Assembly: GCF_004053875.1 (NCBI RefSeq) | Contig: NZ_SBIP01000005.1 | Coordinates: 62,001 to 126,000 of the forward strand | Reading direction: 5' to 3' | Length of the DNA stretch: 64,000 nt | Origin: Neorhizobium lilium | Lineage (GTDB): Bacteria; Pseudomonadota; Alphaproteobacteria; Rhizobiales; Rhizobiaceae | Shown here: positions 47,880 through 54,800 of the stretch, piece after piece | Layout: the number at the start of each line of letters is the position of its first letter | How positions within the stretch are numbered: position 1 is the stretch's first letter | Notes under the pieces: model-generated | What the model saw: the letters and a program-made list of their open reading frames with translations, nothing else | The model's database searches: none | What the model was told of the DNA's origin: nothing | Made by a program: the position numbers and the translations under genes

Positions 47880-48803
47880 TCAGAGGCTTTCGGCGCGGCG
47901 CATACTCAGGCGCTCGTTCATCCATTCCGCGCTGGCGCGAATGCCGCCGAGAGGGAAGACGTGAATCCGGTCGATCAGGCTTTCCGGATGTGCCGCCTTG
48001 TAATCGGCAATCTCCGTCAGGACGTCCGTTGGTTCGTAGGGAAGCAGCAGCTTGCTCAGATCCATGGCGCGCCTCTGAAGCACACTGATGGACGGGCCGA
48101 CACCGCAGCTGATCGCGAACTTGAGCAGCGTCTGGAGCTTGGTGGGGCCGGCAATACCGAGATGGATGGGAAGCTTTATGCCCGCAGCCGCGATTCGCTC
48201 CGCCCAGGCGATGACCGGCTTTGCATCGAAGGCGAACTGTGTGGTGATGGCAAGCTGCGCGTCCGTGCGTTCAGCATATAGCTGTTTCAACATCAAGGCC
48301 TCATCCACAAGCCGCGTGCCACCGTCGAGATCGATGTCCTTGTTGCCTTCCGGATGGCCTGCGACATGAAGACGCTTGAAGCCGTAGCGGTCGAACAGGC
48401 CCGACTCGATCAGCTGCATGGAGCTGTGAAAATCACCGGCCGGCGTCGAGACGCCGCCGCCGAGAAGCAGGGCTTGGTCCACACCTGCTTCGTTTCTGTA
48501 TCGCTTGATCCAGTCTTCCAGAATGGCTGCGCTCGGGATGATGCGGGAGGGGAAATGCGGCATGACCGGGAAGCCATCGTCATGAAGACGGCGTGCCGTC
48601 TCCACCATGTCCTCGATCGGCGTCCCATCGATATGGGCGATATAAACGCGGGTGCCTGAGGGTAGCAGCGACTTGAAATCGTCGATCTTGGCGGCCGTGC
48701 GCGGCATGACTTCGATCGAATAGCCGCCGATCATGTCGCTGAAACGCGCCGCGCCGGAAAGGCTGTCCTCCGACTTGCCCTTGAAGAAATTCATCAATGC
48801 CAT
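47880..48803 (-). CDS. Methylenetetrahydrofolate reductase-like protein paired with LigM-like demethylase
   Basis: TIM-barrel flavoenzyme of the MetF family, 307 residues. The start at 48803 (MALMNFFKGK) was chosen because AGGAGG lies 6 bp upstream. Features: YSIEVMPRTAAKID, FPVMPHFPSRIIPS, LLLGGGVSTPAGDF, LHVAGHPEGNKDID and TTQFAFDAKPVIAWAERI. It sits about 90 bp after the demethylase gene. Likely role: recycle the methyl-THF produced by demethylation to methylene-THF, running opposite to biosynthetic MetF. Confidence 0.85.
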   Translation of the reverse strand: MALMNFFKGKSEDSLSGAARFSDMIGGYSIEVMPRTAAKIDDFKSLLPSGTRVYIAHIDGTPIEDMVETARRLHDDGFPVMPHFPSRIIPSAAILEDWIKRYRNEAGVDQALLLGGGVSTPAGDFHSSMQLIESGLFDRYGFKRLHVAGHPEGNKDIDLDGGTRLVDEALMLKQLYAERTDAQLAITTQFAFDAKPVIAWAERIAAAGIKLPIHLGIAGPTKLQTLLKFAISCGVGPSISVLQRRAMDLSKLLLPYEPTDVLTEIADYKAAHPESLIDRIHVFPLGGIRASAEWMNERLSMRRAESL

Positions 48804-48857
48804 TTCCATCCTCCTCCCTCTGCTCGGGATGAAACGCCCGGCCGAATTGAACGGAGT

Positions 48858-48886
48858 GGCGTGCGAGAGGTGATTTCTCGCACGCC
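48858..48886 (-). terminator. Intercistronic hairpin between ligM-like and metF-like genes
   Basis: GGCGTGCGAGA (48858-48868) and TCTCGCACGCC (48876-48886) pair perfectly over 11 bp around a 7-nt loop. There is no T-run on the minus strand, so it is probably an attenuator or mRNA-stability element rather than a full terminator. Confidence 0.55.
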
Positions 48887-48892
48887 GGCTCG

Positions 48893-50305
48893 TCAGATGG
48901 CTTTCTTTGTGCGCCAACTTTCGGCGTAATTTTCACGCGCTTCCTGAGCATAGGGTACGGGTGCAACGCGCACGCGGATTTCCGCTTGTCGGTGGCCCTG
49001 TTCTACGGACGTTTTCTCCGTGCCGCCATCCGGCTCTCCCCAGATGAGCGTCAGGACGTCGTTATCCTTGATGTACGGATCGACCACGCCGAGCGAAAGC
49101 ATGGCGCGCTCGTTGTAGCTGTAGCCGTTGAACATGGACAGACCGACGACCTTGCCATCCTTCAGGATCTTGTCGAAGCTGGATGAGGCGTAGTTGGAAA
49201 GCGGGAAGTCGATCCACTTTGCCGCCTGTTCCCCGGGCTGGAAGGCCGAGGCGATGACCTTGACCACATCCTCCGGATTCCACTCGAATGTCACCTTGCG
49301 GCGCTGCGGCGTTTGCTTCTGCTTTTCCACCGCCGCCCGCCCGACGAAATCGTGGTCGAACTTCACATAGACGCCGTAACCGAGCTCATAGGGATTGAGA
49401 TAGTAATCCGCGATATTCTTGGACACGAAGCTGCCGCCGATGGAGCCGCTGGCCTCATAGCTGCCGGCAGACAACCAGTCGCGATAGGCCTGAAGCTCAT
49501 CGCCCGTGTAGATCGCCGGAAGCGGCGAGGGGATCCAGCCGGATTCCAGCGTGTTGCTTGCATAGGCACGGCTTCCGACGAGGCGAAGATCGACGCCTGC
49601 TTCCTGCGCGGCCTTGACGATCGCGTCCCGCACTTCGTCCTTCTCTGCGTAAGGCCCCCAGATCTCCAGGCCGGGAGCGCCGGCCATGCCATGGCGCAGC
49701 GCCTGGACCTTGCGGCCTGCGACATTGATCCAGTCTACATGGAAGAACTTGATCTCCGGAATGGGGCCGCCATTGATCTTCTCGAAGATCTTCGGCGCAT
49801 CGGGCCCCTGGATCTGGAAGCGGTAATGGATGCGGGTCACCTGCTTGCCGTCAGGGCGCGAGGGCGAGCGTGGGTCGTGGGTCAGCTTGACGTCGTGCTT
49901 GCTGAGCGAGGCATTGTAGAGAAGCCAGTTGGCAGTCGGGGCGCGGCCCACCAGCACGAACTTCTGTTCCGTTTCCCGGAAAATGATCATGTCGCCGATC
50001 ACATGGCCCGCAGGCGTGACCGGCACATAATGCTTGGCGCGGTTGGTGCCGAAATTGGCAAAGCTGTTGATGGCGAGGCTTTCCAGGAATTTGGCCGCAT
50101 CGGGACCTTCCACCACCAGCTCATCCATATGGTGCGACTGGTCGAACAGAACGGCGGTTTCACGCCAAGCGGCCTGTTCCGAGCGCCAGTTCGAGAATTC
50201 GGGCGCCACGACGGGGTATACATAAATGCCGGTCTTGGAATTGCGTAGAAGTCGGACCGTATTGCCTGCCTCCTGCAGAACATGGCTCAGATTTGCCTTA
50301 GTCAT
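48893..50305 (-). CDS. LigM-like tetrahydrofolate-dependent aryl-O-demethylase (GcvT fold)
   Basis: Predicted to move a methyl group from a methoxylated substrate to tetrahydrofolate. 470 residues, the length of Sphingobium LigM. Shared stretches are NTVRLLRNSKTGIYVYPVVAP, EFSNWRSEQAAWRETAVLFDQSHHM, KHYVPVTPAGHVIGDMIIF, RHGMAGAPGLEIWGPY and GSRAYASNTLESGWIPSPLP. Tyr30 and Tyr248 align with the LigM active-site tyrosines as I recall them. AAGGAGGAG precedes the start. A DMSP-demethylase or glycine-cleavage role is less likely: the LigM match spans the length and no gcvH/gcvP is nearby. Substrate (vanillate, syringate, other) is unproven. Confidence 0.82.
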   Translation of the reverse strand: MTKANLSHVLQEAGNTVRLLRNSKTGIYVYPVVAPEFSNWRSEQAAWRETAVLFDQSHHMDELVVEGPDAAKFLESLAINSFANFGTNRAKHYVPVTPAGHVIGDMIIFRETEQKFVLVGRAPTANWLLYNASLSKHDVKLTHDPRSPSRPDGKQVTRIHYRFQIQGPDAPKIFEKINGGPIPEIKFFHVDWINVAGRKVQALRHGMAGAPGLEIWGPYAEKDEVRDAIVKAAQEAGVDLRLVGSRAYASNTLESGWIPSPLPAIYTGDELQAYRDWLSAGSYEASGSIGGSFVSKNIADYYLNPYELGYGVYVKFDHDFVGRAAVEKQKQTPQRRKVTFEWNPEDVVKVIASAFQPGEQAAKWIDFPLSNYASSSFDKILKDGKVVGLSMFNGYSYNERAMLSLGVVDPYIKDNDVLTLIWGEPDGGTEKTSVEQGHRQAEIRVRVAPVPYAQEARENYAESWRTKKAI

Positions 50306-50332
50306 GAAAGCTCCTCCTTTTCATTGGGCACG

Positions 50333-50342
50333 ATGTATACAT
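50333..50342. promoter_or_regulatory. Operator-like palindrome upstream of ligM-like gene
   Basis: ATGTATACAT, a perfect 10-bp palindrome, lies 28 bp upstream of the start codon. The same core occurs before the regulator gene at 51225-51236. Sites with a TGTATACA core are typical of GntR/FCD regulators. Confidence 0.65.
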
Positions 50343-50409
50343 GAAGCCCATCGGCACCTAAGACAAGCAGAAATTTCTTAAAGCGAAACGGAGGAGGAAA
50401 TGCGTCCGC

Positions 50410-51177
50410 TCACGAGGAAAGGAGCACAAGGCCCGGCACCGTCTGGATCAGCTCCGGAGCCTCGTGAACGGCATATTCCAGGTTCTTGCGGGCAATCCGC
50501 GCGTGCTCGCGGCCGAGTGATTCTGCCCGCGCGCCTTCGCGTGCCGTAATCGCCGATACGATGGAGCGGTGCTGGTCCTGAGCGATGTGCAGCGACTGGC
50601 GAAAGGCTGCAACATGCGCGCGGCCGGAGAGGAAGGCGGACGGCGAAGCAAAGGGAAGCCGGGTGGCGCGTTCGATCTCACGGCGGATCACGGTGCTGCC
50701 GGAAAGCTTCACCACGAGAGCATGGAAAGCCGAATTGAGGCTGGAATAGGCTTCGAGGTCCACCTCGCCGAAGTCTTCACTAAAGCAGGCATCAAGCCGG
50801 CCTAGCAGGGCATGAAGCCGCTCCAACCCTTCCTGAGAGACGCCGCGTTCCGCAGCGAGACGCATGGCCGTTCCCTCCAGCACGCCACGAAGTTCAATTG
50901 AATCGACCGCATCGGCGTAGGTGAAGCTGCGGACCGCGAAGCCGCCGTTCGGAAGCCGGTCGAGCAGGCCTTCTTCCGACAACCGCGACATGACCTCGCG
51001 AACCGGTGTGCGTGATATCTGAAGGGTTTCCGCAAGCGGCACTTCAAACAGCCTCGTGCCGCCCGGATAGTCGCCACTCAGTATCTTTTCGCGCAGTTCC
51101 ATCAGGGCGCGGGCAGTGTGGGTGGAGCGTGACGATTCTTCCAAAGCTTGCTCCGATATGCTGGAGATCATCGGCAT
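50410..51177 (-). CDS. GntR-family regulator of the LigM/MetF cluster
   Basis: Transcription regulator of about 255 residues. Winged helix at residues about 20-85 (LAETLQISRTPVREVMSRLSEEGLLDRLPNGGFAV) and FCD-like helical domain (SSLNSAFHALVVKLSGSTVIRREIERATRLPF, DQHRSIVSAITAREGARAE). Start uncertain: ATG at 51177 was chosen, with 51192 and 51171 also in frame; none has a clear ribosome site. It runs ahead of the demethylase operon in the same direction. Matching palindromes before both suggest it controls itself and the operon. Confidence 0.83.
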   Translation of the reverse strand: MPMISSISEQALEESSRSTHTARALMELREKILSGDYPGGTRLFEVPLAETLQISRTPVREVMSRLSEEGLLDRLPNGGFAVRSFTYADAVDSIELRGVLEGTAMRLAAERGVSQEGLERLHALLGRLDACFSEDFGEVDLEAYSSLNSAFHALVVKLSGSTVIRREIERATRLPFASPSAFLSGRAHVAAFRQSLHIAQDQHRSIVSAITAREGARAESLGREHARIARKNLEYAVHEAPELIQTVPGLVLLSS

Positions 51178-51224
51178 TCTGCCGATCGCCATTCTAGCGG
51201 TTTTCGGCACACGGGCCAAGTCCG

Positions 51225-51236
51225 CATGTATACATG
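51225..51236. promoter_or_regulatory. Operator-like palindrome upstream of the GntR gene
   Basis: CATGTATACATG, a perfect 12-bp palindrome, sits about 48 bp upstream of the chosen regulator start and shares ATGTATACAT with the site at 50333-50342. Confidence 0.65.
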
Positions 51237-51261
51237 GAGAGGAGGTGCATCCTGTCTCGAG

Positions 51262-51482
51262 TTAACTTCGCTCGTTTTCTGTCGATGGGGAGGCGATACG
51301 AGCCTCCAGAACCCGCGCCACGGTCGAACGTAGATCCTGAGCGGGCTTGAGGCCGTTTCGCGCATCTCCGCCGCCCGGCGGCGTCCATGCCGAAGGGTGC
51401 GCTCGAACTGATAATTCGGGAAGCCGGCCCAGTCGAGGCCGGGAAAGCTTTGCGACAGGGATGCGAAAATCTCCCTCGAAGC
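51262..51482 (-). pseudogene. Decayed C-terminal fragment of a DUF1932-type NAD(P)-dependent oxidoreductase
   Basis: Reading leftward from 51482, one frame gives REIFASLSQSFPGLDWAGF, then YQFERTLRHGRRRAAEMRE, like the C-terminal region of DUF1932 oxidoreductases. The homology then seems to continue in another frame (GLKPAQDLRSTVARVLEARI) to a TAA at 51264-51262, implying a frameshift. The N-terminal Rossmann domain is missing. The second-frame part is less certain. Confidence 0.45.
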
Positions 51483-51562
51483 AGCCGGACGCTTTCATCG
51501 AAGCGATCGGAATAAACCTCCATATGGCCCAGATGGGCAACGTCGTAGGACGGCTCGGTCAT
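51479..51562 (-). pseudogene. N-terminal stub of an extradiol (catechol 2,3-) dioxygenase
   Basis: The ATG at 51562 starts 28 residues, MTEPSYDVAHLGHMEVYSD followed by RFDESVRLL. This closely resembles the opening of rhizobial catechol 2,3-dioxygenase-like proteins of about 300 residues. After residue 28 the frame loses homology and runs into the oxidoreductase fragment, so most of the gene appears deleted. No ribosome site as good as GGAGG is seen. Basis: pattern recognition only. Confidence 0.45.
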
Positions 51563-51876
51563 TACTTTCCCTAGATTCCCGCCAACTGCACCCGGCGGAC
51601 AGGTGCGTCTCCTCCAGACAACCAGACGGCGGTTCTCCACCCGGTATTCCGCCCCGGCATGGGGATTAGAAATAGAACCCGGACTTTACGACGACGAATA
51701 GGTTTTGTGGCGGGGCCATCAGTTTTTGTTGAGGGACGCCGCCAGGCAGGCGGAGCCTTGTGTCGGCGGTTGCCGATATTCATCCAGAAATATACGCCGC
51801 GATCCGCAGTTGATTCGTTGACAAGTCGTTGCGTCCATTGGACAAGTGCAGCGCAACGGGAGCCAGGGGGGACCTC
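51563..51876. other. Intergenic region before the alpha-2-macroglobulin gene
   Basis: No gene could be supported. Short open frames exist on both strands but show no family resemblance. The region may hold the promoter of the alpha-2-macroglobulin/pbpC operon and further decayed sequence from the aromatic gene remnants on its left. Confidence 0.4.
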
Positions 51877-54800
51877 ATGTCTAGGCACGCGTTTTTCGGA
51901 CTTTCAGCTTTACTGCTTTCTGTCTTCGCTCTGGCGCCGCCGCTTGCGGCTGCCGAGCGGCGCATCGAGACAACGGCGGATTCCGATTACTCCGGCTTCG
52001 ATCTTCGCACGGTGAAGAATGTCACCCAGCAGCAGTGCGAGGCCACCTGCATCGGCGACAATGCCTGCCGCGCCTTTACCTATAACGTCAAGGCGAAGTG
52101 GTGCTTCCTGAAATCCGATTTCAGCCAGCTCAACACCTTCGTCGGTGCAGTGGCCGGCAAGATCGTGGAAACGGCGGCAGACCCCGATATCGGCGCGCCC
52201 GAAAAGCTGTCCTTTATTTCCGAGGATTTGCTGCAGCAGGCCCGCGAGGAAAAGGCAGGTCTTGCACTGGGCGACAACCAGCAGGGCTACGGCCTGGCAA
52301 ACCTCAAGGCGATTGCCCAAAGCGAACTGGTGGCGGGCCGAATCGACACGGCGATGTACAATTACAAGGGCGCCCTTTCCGTTGCTCCGGATGACGCCGC
52401 ACTGTGGATCGAACTGGCGCGGGCGGCCGGCACGGCGCCGAAGGACAATAGCGAGGCCGCAGGCGAGGCTGTCCTTGCCGCCATCAACGGCTACCAGGCA
52501 TCCCGCACCACGCAGACGCGGGCGGATGCGCTTGCCGTTCTAGGCGCCGCACTTGCCAAGCAGGCGAATTATCGCCCGGCGCTCAGCGCCTACAAGGCCA
52601 GCCTGGCACTGGTAAATGCACGCACGGTGCAGGCGACCTATAACGATCTGCGCGAGCGGCAGGGCTTCCGCGTGACCGGCAATACGGTCGATAATGACAG
52701 CGCCGATCCCCGCGCCTGCGTCCAGTTTTCAGAGCCGCTGGTGAAAAGCGGCGTGGATTATGCGCCCTTCGTCGTGCTCGACGGCAAGGCACCCAAGGCC
52801 ATGGAAGCCAAGGACAGCCAGATCTGCGTCGAAGGCCTGACGCACGGCCAGCGCTACAAGCTCTCGCTTCGTCGCGGTCTGCCCTCATCCGTGGACGAAG
52901 CCTTGCTGGCGCAGGTCGATCTCGACCTCTACGTGAAGGACCGTTCGCCGACCGTTCGGTTTACCGGCGACAGTTTCGTGCTGCCCTCGACGGCGCGGCG
53001 CGGCATCCCGCTTGTGTCCGTCAACACCGAGAAGGCCAACCTCAAGCTCTACCGCGTCGGCGACCGCAATGTCGCTGCCTTGCTTGCCAATTCGCAGTTC
53101 CTCAGCCAGATGGACGGCTATACCGCCGGCCAGATCGAGCAGCAGAACGGCGAGCTCGTCTGGCAGGGGACGATCGACATCAGCCGCGACCTGAACAAGG
53201 ACGTGGTCACGAGTTTTCCGGTGGACGAGGCGCTGCCTGCCCGCAAGCCCGGCGTCTACGTGCTGACGGCGGCCGCTTCTAATGCGACTATCCAGGAATA
53301 TGACAACCGTGCCACGCAATGGTTCGTCGTGTCCGATATCGGCCTTACCACCTATGCCGGAACGGACGGCCTGCACGTGTTTGCGCGGGCGCTCGGAACG
53401 GCAAAGCCGATTGCAGGGGCCGACCTGCAGCTGATTGCCAAGAACAACGAGATCCTTGGAACGGCGAAGACCGATGCCGATGGGCGTGCCGTCTTCACGG
53501 CCGGGCTGATACGGGGCGCAGCAGGCATGGTTCCCGCTGTGCTGACCGCGCAGAACAAGGGTCAGGACTATGTCTTCCTCGATATGACCCGAGCCGGGTT
53601 CGACCTCTCGGACCGTGGTGTCACCGGCCGGCCAGCACCCGGCGCGATCGACGTCCTGCCCTGGACCGAGCGCGGCATCTATCGGCCGGGTGAAATCGTG
53701 CATGCCACGGCGCTTGCCCGCAACATCGATGCCACTGCGACACCGAACCTGCCTTTGACATTCGTATTCCTGCGGCCGGATGGCGTGGAGGAGCGCCGCT
53801 TCGTCAATAACGGTTCGCTCGGCGGCTATGCGCTCGACCTGCCGCTGCTGGGTTCCGCCATGCGCGGCACCTGGACGATGCAGGTCTTTGCCGATCCAAA
53901 GGGTACGGCGCTCGCGGAGAAGACCTTCCTGGTCGACGATTTCGTGCCTGATCGCATCGAATTCGACATGACGAGCGAGATCAAGGAGATCGAGGTCGGA
54001 AAGCCTGTTCCGGTCGCAGTCGAAGGACGCTTCCTCTATGGTGCGCCTGCCGCCGGCCTGACGCTCGAAGGCGAGGTCGTGCTGAAGCCGACTCGTGACA
54101 GCGCTGACTTCCCCGGATACCAGTTCGGGCTGGCGGACGAAGAGGAAACGGAAGCCGTCCGCACTACGCTCGACGCACTCGATCCGACCGACGAAGAGGG
54201 CAAGGCCAGCTTCGATGCCGCCATTTCCGAGGTGCCGTCCACCACTCAGCTGGTGAAGGCCGAGGTGACCGTGCGGATGCGGGAAGCCGGCGGCCGCGCC
54301 GTCGAGCGTTCGCTGAGCCTCCCCGTGAAGGCAGACGGCGGCCGCATCGGCATCAAGCCCGAATTTTCCGGAGATCTTGCCGAGAACGCGGTGGGCAATT
54401 TCAACGTGATCACCGTCGATCCGGACGGCAAGAAGCAGGCGCAGAAGGGCCTGTTGTGGAAGCTGGTCAAGATCGACCGCGACTACCAGTGGTATCGTGA
54501 CGGTTCCTCCTGGCGTTTCGAACCGGTGACGAAGACGCGACAGGTCGCCAACGGCGTGGTCGATGCGACGACCGATGGCGGCAAGATCGCGGTTCCCGTC
54601 GCCTGGGGCCGCTACCGCCTGGAGATCGAAACGGCGGCTGTGGGAGGGCCTCAGTCCAGTGTCGAGTTCGACGCTGGCTGGTTCGTTTCGGCAAGCTCCA
54701 GCGAGACCCCAGATGCGCTCGAAGTTGCCCTGGACAAGCCGAGCTACAAGATCGGAGAGACAGCCAAGCTCAAGGTCTCTTCGCGCTATGCCGGCGAACT

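Noticed and set aside
50212..50226. Third copy of the GTATACAT core inside the ligM-like gene
   Set aside because: It is an asymmetric part-site within conserved coding sequence (IYVYPV) and is best explained by codons.
51194..51640. Intact 148-codon leftward gene covering the dioxygenase stub
   Set aside because: Homology stops after about 28 residues and continues for a different family in another frame, so a remnant is more likely than a functional small gene.
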